Of a DNA stretch of 64,000 nucleotides, positions 1 through 11,300 are shown piece after piece. Below the pieces are notes generated by a model. The model made no database searches, was not told where the DNA came from, and saw nothing but the letters and a program-made list of their open reading frames with translations. The position numbers and the translations under genes are program-made. The DNA comes from Bombus terrestris. Its lineage: Eukaryota > Arthropoda > Insecta > Hymenoptera > Apidae. The stretch lies in contig NC_063272.1 of assembly GCF_910591885.1 (NCBI RefSeq), positions 7,204,364 through 7,268,363 of the forward strand, in the 5' to 3' direction. Numbering within the stretch: position 1 is the first letter of the stretch; each line of letters begins with the position of its first letter.

Positions 1-300
1 GCCCCTTCTGTCTTCCCAGTTGAACGGCAATCCGGGCGGGGTGGGCCCCTCTGTAAAGCCTGCAACGGGTTTCTATTCTCGGATGTCAATATTTCGTCAA
101 CTAGAGCCCACTCGGCATGCAACAAAAGCCCCTATATACAGCTTGCGCGGCTGGCGTGAGAGAAAGAAAGGAAGAAAGAACCGACAGAGCGCCCGTGATT
201 CGTTAGATGGCGTGTTTAAAAGAGGATGTAACATGGCAAAAACGAGAAGTCCAGACGGGTGCGAGTGCAACGCCTAGCGGGAAACCGAATACGAAGCGTA
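1..300 (+). promoter_or_regulatory. Possible core promoter segment with TATATA box
   Basis: This GC-richer stretch stands against the AT-rich sequence that follows it. A TATATA hexamer at 133-138 sits directly after a CCCC run and is followed about 30 bp downstream by a purine-rich run (GAGAGAAAGAAAGG from about 158). That arrangement resembles a TATA promoter leading into a purine-rich 5' leader. An 85-codon frame crosses it (20-277) but has no recognisable domain. The promoter reading is inference from base pattern only. Confidence 0.2.
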
Positions 301-412
301 TTAAATCACCGTTTATTAACGCACTTCGAAGTGTTTAATTTGAGATTATTAATTAATTCAAAATTTTCGCCAGGAAAATATTTTATTTAGATACCTTTAT
401 CCATATCTTTTG

Positions 413-415
<3 letters not shown>

Positions 416-444
<29 letters not shown>
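416..444. repeat. (AG)n microsatellite
   Basis: An uninterrupted AG dinucleotide run of about 29 bp. GAGAG is also the binding core of insect GAGA-type factors, but nothing else here shows regulatory use. Confidence 0.95.
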
Positions 445-449
<5 letters not shown>

Positions 450-972
450 TTTTCGAATTGTTTTATTAAATATGTTTGTATTACAATTTATGGTATTTTA
501 CAAAAAAAAAGATATATAACTGTGTTCTTCTAAGGTCCTTGGAAATATAAAAATTTAGCAATAAAAGGTACAACAGAGTCCTTAATACAATGTAATTTAA
601 AAAAAATGTTGTAAGTGGGTCAATGCCGCTTTTAGAAATATAGAAGCAGTCTCTAAAAGAATATCTATATAATACGAAAAGGGTAAAAGTGATTAAAAAG
701 TAATACTATTATTCTTGAAACTAAGGACGAAACAGTGTTTCATTCTACAAAAATTTAATTATCTTTCAATGTAGACCAAGAGAAATTAATATTTTTGAAT
801 AACAAATCCAAAGTATCTTTCTCAAAATTTTCCATAATATTATAATTTTAAATATGATATTAATTATGTATAAATTCTTACTCAAGATACCAATTTAATA
901 TCTTATAGAAATCATCTTATCTTTTTAAATAATTTTTTATACTATATCGTTCTAGTGTAAAATAATGAACCA
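445..972. other. AT-rich non-coding stretch
   Basis: Very AT-rich sequence with poly-A and poly-T runs and stop codons in every frame. I see no gene, repeat or regulatory site in it. Confidence 0.7.
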
Positions 973-1230
973 TTATTTCGAAATCGTTCGCATATTCATG
1001 GGGACTGGCCTAAAGGCTGTTTCCCCATTTACAGAAACTGAGGAGGCGACTAATACTGGCGATGCGTATCGAGGTGGAGGCGAATAATATCGAGCGAGGA
1101 ATCCTTGTACGAGATAAAATGGGCCTCTCACGGTCGTCGCGCGTCGACATATAATAGCCACGTTCTCCTCACTTGGTACACTCGTGAACTCGTATATGAA
1201 TCTCGCCTTAATAAATCCAGTTTCGATCAT
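973..1230 (-). CDS. Unrecognised 85-codon frame in an isolated GC-richer island
   Basis: An ATG-started frame on the minus strand (ATG at 1230-1228) running to a stop just inside AT-rich DNA. It coincides closely with an abrupt GC-richer island of roughly 250 bp between AT-rich flanks, and this match of frame and composition is the only reason to list it. The peptide has balanced composition, with a PPPRY stretch and no low-complexity run, but no signal peptide, membrane segment or family motif that I recognise. A GTAAATG that could act as a splice donor occurs within the frame, so it could be an exon. The alternative is a short conserved non-coding island with a chance frame. Confidence 0.15.
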   Translation of the reverse strand: MIETGFIKARFIYEFTSVPSEENVAIICRRATTVRGPFYLVQGFLARYYSPPPRYASPVLVASSVSVNGETAFRPVPMNMRTISK

Positions 1231-3400
1231 CGTTATCGTTTACGACGATCTTTATTTATAATTATACGTTGATGTGTCTAAAATAACTGGTAAATGGACG
1301 AATTTAAAACTTAATGGTTCTCTAAGAAATTTATAAGAAAATGTAAAAAGAACTTAGATAGATGCATGACTTAAAAAGACAACGTAAAAAAAACTACATC
1401 TTTTTCGAACTTGTTGATCTATGCCATTATAAGCTGAAAGCAAGAAATTTTTGCTACATTAATTCCTCATTAATTAAAAAAAAAACTATTTTTTTAATTT
1501 CACGAAATGACTTTAGAATAACATACCTTTAGAATACATAACTTTAATATGACGTAATTTGAATGAAAATAAAAAGTTTAATTTTCATATCAACTATTTC
1601 AACGAAATTTTGCTATGGACAATACAAATTTTTATTCTACATTCTCACATTTAATACCTGGAATTTGCTGTACAATATAAATCATTAAAAATTCCCTTTA
1701 GAATGTAATTCCAATGACATTCTTCCAAACTCTTAAAGTATCAAAATCCCTATCGAACGAAATGTTAAACGAGCAATCGCGATTAATTGTGATCGATATC
1801 ACCAGCATGTATCGAATGAAAGTTTCATGTACAGAAAGAAAGTTTCGCCCGACAAGAGCGCATAGAACTAGCCTATCAAATCACGTATCGCGCCCGTTGA
1901 ACCAGTCTAAACGCACCTTTAAGGCGAATGACAAAGATACCTGCGAACGCGCGTGCGCGGGAGTAAGGAGGACAAAAAACGAATACGCCGGATGCCGATC
2001 GCAACACTTCACTAAAATCAGGACACAAGTAGAGAGAAGGAGGATGGGAACAAGGATTCGAGAGTCTCGAGAGCGTTCAGACCGCCGCGCCAAGCCTGCG
2101 ACACGTAAACAAGAGCGTGTGTCCGAGGTCGACTCGCTCAGAGAATCGTGGGAGGAATTCCTTCTTTTTTTCTCTCTCTTTCTCCTATGTGGAGAGAAGT
2201 CTCGTATGGTGACAGTGGGTCGAGACAAGGGAGGACAGAAAGGAGGGACGCACAGAGGGCTTTGATCTCGACCGTTGCATCGCGTATCGTTATTTTCGGT
2301 GTGAATCGCGGAGACAAAAGCATTTTCGCGGAAAACCTCGCGTCTTTTGTTCGCCGGATAGAGACAGAAATTATTCTGATTACGCTCGTAAAAGTCATCC
2401 TGATATTTACGAGTCTTTGTTGTTGAAGGTTATACCATAGTATAGGTTATAAGAATTGTAGAAAATAGAATTATAATAATTGAATTGATTTATGAATAAT
2501 TTTAGTAAGAATCATGCAGCGTAGAATAGAAAGCATCGCAGATGGTAAATTACAGAAAAATCGAGGTTGCGAGAAGGAAACTAAATTTCATATCAGATTT
2601 GAACGTATCCGTCACCTAATGAAAACTCGTGTTACTATCGTAAATGTTCGTTATCTTCTGTCGTGCAACAATATCGACTGAAATTAGTCACGACGTGCAA
2701 GAAGCTCATAGTGGGAAAAAGTGAAACATTAGTGACATGCAAATGATGCATTATATGTTTGAATGTAATTAGAGAAAAAAATGAAAGATGTATGCTTTTT
2801 CATATTTAGAATTATTCAATACATAAAATGAATTACGAATATAGAGACCAGTTTTCTACAGCGAATCATACTTCGTCCACTTAGCTCCTTCACTTAGCAT
2901 ACTTCGTAAAATACCTGCACTCTAAACGTCTTTGTCCTCCATTCCGGTATATTTATCGTGCAAATACTAATTATGCAATTCGAATCGTATCTACAGGAGA
3001 AATAATAACACCTCTGCGTCGCGGCGTCTCTTTTTTCAAAACTTTTGCGTATTCTTTTTATTCTCAATGGCTATCATGATATTTCGATCTTATTATCATA
3101 TTGATTTTTATTTTCTTTTTTTTTGGTTTGTAGTAACTAAAGAGAAAACAAGAAAAGATGGAAACGAACACATTACATCACTAATTATGCAATGGGGAAG
3201 AAAACTTAAAAAAATTCTTAGAATTGCGTGACGACTTATTGATGCAATGCTGAAGCCTCGGACGTACAAAAAAAGAAGATGAAATATGAAAAAGGTTACG
3301 TCTTTCGTGTATTTCTGAGAATTTCGAACAAATTACAAGAATTTAATGAGAATCGCATATGCAGCAGCAACGATAGCTAAAATGATTTGTGAAATAACAA
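1231..3400. other. Mostly AT-rich non-coding sequence with a mixed patch at 1.86-2.35 kb
   Basis: AT-rich flanks enclose a GC-richer patch at about 1860-2350, where reading frames are open on both strands at once (183 codons on plus at 1714-2265, 115 codons on minus). Simultaneous openness on both strands reflects a local scarcity of stop-like triplets, and neither peptide has a recognisable motif. A short CT-rich run lies at about 2160-2190. No gene is supported. Confidence 0.6.
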
Positions 3401-3810
3401 TATCAGCTTGCAGTAAACGTGCCCACGGCACGTAGCTCTTCACCGGGCTCATCGACCGGCCGAGAGAGGATTTCTCATCTACTAGGCTGTCTATGAGAAG
3501 ATTCTGTCATTCGCAACAAATGCTCGTGGCATTTCGATGGAATAGATTTTTCACAGTGCCTCGGGAAAAGGTCGAACGACAGAAGACGTTTTAAACGTCT
3601 TAGAGAGAGCTTGACGAGGTTTCTCTCCATCGGCAAAGTTTTCGCAGCAACGTCGATTTGCAACTTGAAGCGAGCACGTGCGCGCACAGTTTACTGCGCG
3701 TGTTATTCATTTGACGACAGCCGCTGTGCACCTCACCACCCTATGATTAATTTATCGTTTCCATCACGTATCCTGCTGGTGCATCGCCGTTCTGATCTTT
3801 AATCGCTGCG
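3401..3810. other. CpG-rich patch
   Basis: A short block with many CG dinucleotides (for example GCACGTGCGCGCAC around 3673-3686) between AT-rich flanks. It contains no long frame with a domain. Such patches often mark regulatory DNA in hymenopteran genomes, but no specific site is identified here. Confidence 0.35.
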
Positions 3811-6800
3811 TTTCTTTCGATAAATGTGAACGGAAATACTCGTTCGAGCGAAGAAATGACACAATCGATCGATTAGTGTGCGTGAAATCTTCGGATCGAT
3901 ATCCATTGCGTTTACAATCGAAGTTTCTAGTCATATCAAGGGTTATAATTTTTCACTCATAATCTAAGTTTGTACCATTCATTTTGCTAATTATTATCAT
4001 AATTAAGTATACAAATTAAAACCTAAGTGAACTATATTAGTTAACGAAATACAAAAAACATAGGAGCTAAATATTCATACACTATTTAAGAAACTATCAT
4101 AGACAAATTTTAATTTTTTTTCTAACAAAATATCAGTGTTACTATATGTACGGTTCTTGTAATAATTATTAATTATTCCCTGTTTTATATCAAATATTTA
4201 ACATTTTATAATTTTCTCTAATCTTTCCTACGTCGTGCATTATCAGTCGTAATGTAAAGTCCAGCATAAATATATTAACAATGTTTTTTTTTATGGAAAT
4301 ACGATTGAATTATAAGATACGTTTGACAGTCATGATACAAAATATTGACTATAACTCTGGTCGTAAAGGGATAACCAGCAGGGTTGGCATAATATATTTA
4401 CCGCTCGATCCCGATCGAAAAGTTGATAATAACGCTCCATATAGCTCAAACTGGCTTGTAATTCATTCGAAGAGGGTCAAGGATTCTTTTTCTCTTCCGC
4501 CATTTTTCCTTGATTGCTTCCGACACGTTCGAAATCATTGGAAACACGCGCGCATTGCAAGGAACCTGTATATGCATGCATAAACGGAAATAACATCTGC
4601 CGTCAGTTACAAAGAAGCCGAAAACTGTAAGATTCAACCGCAGAGGACTTCCGTTTGATGCGAACACGGGAAAGTCGTGCACACACAAAGACACAAAGAA
4701 CTGTTCGCCAACGCGTTTACAATGGCGGCCGATAATAAGAGCAAACGCAAGCAGAAGAGAAATCTTGCTTTTACTCTGCGAAATTATTGAGCGTGCATTC
4801 CACGAATGCACCATTAGCTCTCGCCCGAGTAAAAAATCAGGCTGGTTAAATATATGTACTATACTCATTGACTAAATACGCATATTTGTCTTTCATTTTC
4901 ATTTGTTGAGAATTTTACTCACAAATTATCCTTCAATCTCTTGAAAAATAGTTCCCAATATATATCTTTATAGACAATAAGTATTATAGATATTTATGTA
5001 AGAAAATTAAATAGGTGTTCCACTACAATACATTTCTTAAAATTCAGTAATTCTTAAAGCATTAAAAAACACATTATAAGACATACAATTTTATTTCAAT
5101 TTCTTTTTCTTAGAAAAATAATGTTTTATGAGGATCCTTTACTTTTTTGTTAATGTGAGATGTTTGCGAAATTTTCAAGGTCTTCGTATTTCTGCAAAAC
5201 GCCCATACTAAAACAATTCCTAGTTAAAATATTCACGACGGGTATAACGTAAGAACAAAACAGATTATGCAACTGGATGATATGCCTCATATTGTCATTA
5301 TGTAAGGATCACAGTTCAATTCTGGAACAATACTACAACGATTTAATAATTACGATCTATAATATATGTGACGGTGCATAAATGGGAAGCGTCGCAAAAG
5401 AGTTTTGTAACAAACCTCAGCTATTGGTGTCACGTTACAGTTCCATGAGGGATACCACGTTACGTTTAAACTTCACCGCAAAACGTTAGAGTAACATTTT
5501 TGAGTCCTAATTCTTTTTTTAAATATTTTTTCTTCCTTATACTGTTTACTTTTACATTTTTAAAAAGAATGTACTTTTTTTATTTTTTTATCGTAGGTTC
5601 TTAGTATGAAAGTTAATATTTTTTAGAATAAAAAATTAGTAAGGTTTTGAACATATGTTGAGTATATTTTCAGATAGGTGATCGTATCGATTAAAACGTG
5701 ACAGTACTTGTAAAAGAAATCAACGAATTCTTTATCAGACTGTTATTGAAGGGGTGGGGAGGATTCCTGGATATTGCAATTCGTTGAATGATTACGAAAG
5801 CTCTGACACGTTAACAATTTTTGAACGTGTCCATAGCGTCGAGAAAACGCGTTTCCATGCTTTATTTTTGTGTCAATTGAAACGCGGGAGGAATACTTTA
5901 CATTATTAATATACATATACTGAATCGAATTTATTAAATTTTTACTCGTTTCAGATATCGATTTTTCAAAATATTACGCGATAAAAAAGTTTATTACTTG
6001 AACATCCTCAAATTTTATATTACTAAAGATATTTCTATTCATTATAATGAGCGAAATTTTTTTCAAAATAAAGATCTGGGAAAGGATAGATAAGTTTTCG
6101 TCGAAAACGTATTATCTGAGCTTTAATAAAAGCTATTCATTAAATTTTAACCTTACGAGGGCAACTACATTTCTATAAGTTACATCACGCGTGCTTCCGA
6201 ATATCTCGAAATATGACGGAAGTAATTTATCAGTGATTCAGTGGTGGCGTAATATCCGCAGCTTCAAATATTCATCTTTTGTTCTCCTGAGTACATCGAT
6301 TCCAACTGAAACGAAACATTCTTTTGAATTATGTAAATAAAATATATGTATATGCTCGTATCAACATAACGTGCGACTTAAGCCCCTGAGATAAAAAGCG
6401 GCGACACTCCGGAGCGCATCTCGACTAATTGAATCCGTCAAAAATCGTCTCCCCTTCGACTGTACATCAAATTACTCAATTAAAATGGTTTTCAAATTGA
6501 TTGTATTAACCCTTCGTGGTCGAAGGTCAGACTGTTCCGTTCATCCCATTCGTTGTTAACCGGAACTTATATATATTGAGCCGCTGCTCCGCCAAATCAA
6601 TTTATATACTTTCTCGCAAATCAATCTAATTATCTATTAATTAAAATTTACAGTAATTTAAATTTCTACAATTATATTTTCTGTTAATCTTTCTGTCTAC
6701 TATCTGCTTCGATCCAAACGTGACACGAAAGTTAAGAATTTGATGAAAAGAAAAGTGGATCATCCCGCGTATGATATTTCAAATGGAACTCCCTAAAAGT

Positions 6801-6830
6801 GCTGCCAACCTTTACATATCGAGCGCGACT
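3811..6830. other. AT-rich non-coding stretch
   Basis: AT-rich sequence with stop codons throughout. A 140-codon minus frame at 4446-4868 has no domain or repeat signature. I see no RNA gene, transposon end or tandem repeat of note. Confidence 0.6.
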
Positions 6831-7150
6831 CTCCATTTACGGTATTACGCGCGCGCGATTCCTTCGCGTGATGCTTTCTATGTTGAAATCGGCCTTTGTA
6901 TTGGCGAATTGTTACACGCCTTACGTCAGGCCGCTTTTTGACGTGCAATAAATCCTCTCCTGGAGGATGCATTTCTGCAAATAGAGGCGCGAGCACAGGC
7001 GCGCGCGTGGCCACGCGCAGGAAGGCCCCTGTCCTGTCAAGATTCGGAGAAAGTTGTTTCGGGGCGTTGATTGGCGGATGACGAAATCACGGAAGCTGCC
7101 GACCAATCGTTGCTCTGGAAACTTTCCCAGAACACTTAACCCCTTTGACC
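6831..7150. promoter_or_regulatory. CpG-rich patch with two opposed CCAAT boxes
   Basis: A block rich in CG and CGCG dinucleotides, including a run of GCGC steps at about 6850-6858 and the palindromic GCGTGGCCACGC at 7006-7017. ATTGG (an inverted CCAAT box) lies at 7070-7074 and CCAAT at 7103-7107, 33 bp apart. CCAAT pairs in CpG-rich DNA are common in promoters. No TATA box or convincing downstream exon is visible, so the regulatory role is inferred. Confidence 0.25.
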
Positions 7151-9950
7151 GTTACATAAATATCACTCGATCCGGTGCAGCGTGTTACAGCAATGTATCC
7201 TGTACGATGAGATAAAGGGAACGCCGGACGACAACAATTCGTTGTTAGCTCTCTCTCTCCCACGTACGAGAACAACAGGGCTTTCGTACCATACTTTTAG
7301 GAGCAACGAAAGGATAATAGTTTCGTGTGAAAACAGACTTAAGATTGTATTAATTGATTCGATCATTGAATGGTGTTAACGTATCTCGAATTGTAGTGTA
7401 ACAATTATGTTCTTTTCCTTTTCTTTTTTAGATGCAAAGAACTGTAAGTTTCACATATCTCGATTAGATCACGGGTAGTAAAGTTTTGTTTAAAAGTAGA
7501 TTTCTAGTAGAAATCTTTAATATGGTCGAAGGTAGGTCGGAGAATTGAAAGTAAGAAAATTGAAACCCACAAATTAGATCATCAAACGTTACGTAAATTT
7601 ATTATATAAATTATAAAAATATTTTTTATAATAGACAGTGGAGAATAATCGAAGGGCAGGAAAGCGATTCATCTGTGCTGTTGAAACGAACGAACGAACG
7701 AACGCACGAACGCAAGGGCTCGAACGAGGAAGAAATTTACTAGAAATTAGAAAGGCACGTTGGAAATCACCTTATTACCGGAGAAATCGAGACAATTGTT
7801 TCGAACTGTAATGTATGTACGAAGTTGAAAGACATACTTTCTTTAGAGTCCGTTTATAGTTTGACACGCATATAGATATATGTATATGTATGTATATATA
7901 GGGGCTTGGAAATAAGGAAGTGAAGAGAATATAACACGTGCCTATAAGTTAACTCGAAGCACCAAAATAACATCGGTCGCTTAACGTCGACTGAGGCAAA
8001 ACGAATGAACGCAATTCTCGTGGAAAACTTTAATATAGTTTATACCGGTGCCTAGTATCTTGATGTATGTCAGGGTTAAACTGGAATGCATTGATGACGG
8101 AGATCGTCTAGGAAATATTTTTCACGGGAACACGCTCAAGGAACATCTCAGTCATGCCTCGTAAAGCCATACGAGTCGTGATACATAATTCCCTTTGTAG
8201 GAGCTCTAAATCAAGATACATTTCTATTAATACATTAGCAAGAAACAAGATCCTTATTCCGAGTGAATTAAGTTAACAGTGAAATTCTTCTGCAATTGAA
8301 TGTTGTCCGAGTATTACTTCTTTTTTTGAAAGCTCTTTATTGCCAAACAAAGACATCAAAGTTAAGACTAATGTATTTAAAGCAACGATGGCATCATTTG
8401 ATACGATCTTACGTGCACGACACGTACTCTATTTACAGTGAGACGCTCGTTAATTTCAAATAATCACGCGTGTGTTCGCACGTGCGCGGAAACGGACGCT
8501 TAAATATATATCACGAAAGATACTACATTCCCACCTGCTCTTTGCATTAATTATTCAGGATTACAAAGTCTTCTACTTTCTTAAACTTTTCTTCCAGATA
8601 AAACCCTTCGAAACATACCCCGCGACGTACAAGGAAAGTGATTAATACGACGCGTTAAATAAAGATACCAGCCCCATCAGCAAGTTAACCAACAAAGAAT
8701 TCTGAAACTCAATGAATATTTCCAATCTAATCATCCTATCTTCTTATTTGGTATTTAAATTTGTTGAAATCTTGCGCGATAGTAGGATATATATAAACAT
8801 TTTTATTTTCTAACCTCTTTTCACATTTTAAAATTATATATAAAAAATAATTAAGTAAAAAAGTTATTTATTTTTAAGTTAAGATTAATTAACCACTGAT
8901 ATATTTTATTTATACACTATTTTTCTAAATGTAATGATATATTTTCGTTATTACGTGATACGTATTTAATTATTCATATACATATTTCAAACTGCGAGTC
9001 ACGCGTCGATTGACGCGCGAGTCACCTATGATAAGTAATAACTAGAAAAAAATAAACAACTGAAGTTATGACAACTGATATCAGTGTGTCTTCCTGGATA
9101 AGGTGAGTCGCGGCCTTGCCACGTGCAATCGTTTCCGGCCAATCAACGCACCCCGTTTGCAATTGCAGTTATTTTATTAACCGATCTTTCTGTCCGATAT
9201 GGACTTTTCGTCACTGCGCTGACACAATTACTTTCCCCCTCTTTAACGCACTTAACACGCTTTTAAACATTGTAATAAATCACGAAACGCATTATTGTCA
9301 CGATGGTGATAATTAATCTTTTCAAAGGAAATTCGATAATGTTTTTATGGTTATCACCGGACCATGAAGGAACAGGTTGTGAATTATATTTCTCGCGGCG
9401 AGTGTCTTTCAATTGCGATCTTTTATATCCCGACTCACAGGAACAAAGGATTAACGTGTACAAGTTAAATTACAACTGATAGTTTACTGCTTTCGTGAAT
9501 AAGATAGGATGCGATCTTGCTAACCTGCGCGTGCCATTAATTCTAAATAATTAACATATCTCTTTTGTGCCATTGAACTGCTTGTATTTTGTTGTTTTTT
9601 TATTAATATTTATCGAAATCTTTTAATTTTCATCCTATAAAATAATTTTCCTGTTTATATCACCTTAATTAAAAGAAACTTAATAGCATGTAACTAAAAT
9701 ATCTATGAGCGATACTATAAATTTTTAGATCATACAAAATATATTAATAAGAATTAATAAATAAGAAGAATTAATATAGAAAACTTTCTATCAAGTAATT
9801 ACACCTCTTATCAATTCTCCAATACATATATATAATATTGATTATGTATAAGTATGACGTTTCTATAAGTTGCCTGGAATTCATCTTTAATGTTCAATAT
9901 CGACTAGGCAACGGTATAATGGCCAAACGATAATTTCCTTTCGTTGACGT
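7151..9950. other. AT-rich non-coding stretch with small microsatellites
   Basis: No gene is seen. A degenerate (AACG)n run lies at about 7685-7713 and a TATG/TA run at about 7870-7901. The rest is AT-rich with scattered CpG and stop codons in all frames. Confidence 0.6.
7685..7713. repeat. (AACG)n tetranucleotide microsatellite
   Basis: Seven tandem AACG-type units, the last ones altered to CACG and CGCA. Confidence 0.85.
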
Positions 9951-10072
9951 GACCAAAGCGCGCGCGTTAGAGCTTTGTCTATACACAGTTGAGAATATCG
10001 ATGTTCTTGCTTGCCGTTTGACATAAGTATACGGAACAAAATTAGGCGACTAGCGCTTTCAACGTATTGTGC

Positions 10073-10082
10073 GCGCATGCGC
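10073..10082. promoter_or_regulatory. NRF-1-type palindrome GCGCATGCGC
   Basis: An exact GCGCATGCGC palindrome inside a CpG-rich patch at about 9955-10105. This is the core site bound by the NRF-1 family (Ewg in flies), which is typically promoter-proximal. The same decamer recurs at 26040-26049. Binding is inferred from the motif alone. Confidence 0.3.
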
Positions 10083-10399
10083 ACTCAATCGCGCTTCTGC
10101 ACGCAATGTAAGTAAAACCGATAGCTAAAGAAAACGAAGCATGTACTATTATCGAGCTGATTTGTTATAATTAGTCGCCAATTTTTATCATTTTAATCAC
10201 TATTTTCTAAATAACCCTCTCCATGAAATGTACGAAAAGCTCTGATTATGTGTCATATAATATATCGTATATAATATGTTACTCAAATGTATATACTACT
10301 ATAAAATCAAACAGTTCTTAAATAATAACTTCTTTAAAAATAACGAATCCAAACTTCAAATGGATCGTCCGAAAGAAAAGAAACATCGAACGAAATATT

Positions 10400-11300
10400 A
10401 TTCTTCGGTTGTTTGAAACATAATATCGACTCTCATAGCAACGCGTAATCGTTCGGATAAAAGCGGGTCTGCGACAGCGATAACGGATTTCGGGAAGATT
10501 TTATGTCGACCGTGATCGGTACGTGGCGTAACGCGGTCGATTTGAATTCGTTTGCCGCATCGAGGCTTTTTGATTCGCGCGTCATGCGCGTCAAAAGCCA
10601 CCACACGTCGCGAGAGCTCATTATGCAACGAACAATTATGAAAATTTAATTACGCTTCACCTTGAGCGCGCGTGCGGGGACATAATGTTCGAAGGCTGCT
10701 CCATTGTCGTCGGACCGAGAGCAAGCGTCACGAACGGCCGCTTCGCGCCGGCAAAACAAACGTTTCATAATCCAACCGAACGGATTCCGTCGCGTGTAAA
10801 CCAATCGTTTGCGCAAGCGGTACGTACGCGACCGTCTTCGAAGGATAGGATGATCGCTTACGTTCCTTTTATTTTTTCGACGAAAGTTTTTCTTGCCTGC
10901 CGTTGGTAATTTTGACTTTCCGAGTAATTTTGACTGTTCGCGAGGCGAGTCGAGAGAACCTGACCGCTTCAATTTCGAAATTTATATCGAAATAAATTAT
11001 TTCATGTAGCAACGATATTCGAATTTTATTCTTTTTCTTTTTTCCTTTTTTTTACGGTTTACGGATACTCGTTGAGAAAATGGAATATTAAAGAGCGACG
11101 CGGCGGTTCTCATGAAACAGGCTATCGAAGGAATGAAAATTACGATATGTCCACAATTTTCTACGTGCCAACGCGTCAAGGTGAATTTATAATGTGCTAC
11201 TCCTCTGACATAATTCCTCGTCAGTTCCGAGGCGTCTGTCAGTCGTCCTTGACAAATAAGTACCCTCGCTCCACAAGAAGAGTGCGCAATCAAAGATGAC
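10400..11300. other. CpG-richer non-coding patch
   Basis: Sequence with frequent TCG and CGA steps between AT-rich flanks, densest at 10430-10960. Short frames overlap on both strands (108 codons minus at 10646-10972, 98 codons minus at 10997-11293) without any domain. No transposon end or RNA gene is seen. Confidence 0.4.

Noticed and set aside
1714..2265. 183-codon plus frame
   Set aside because: The opposite strand is open over the same interval, the peptide is Arg/Ser/Lys-rich, and it extends into a CT-rich run. No motif was recognised.
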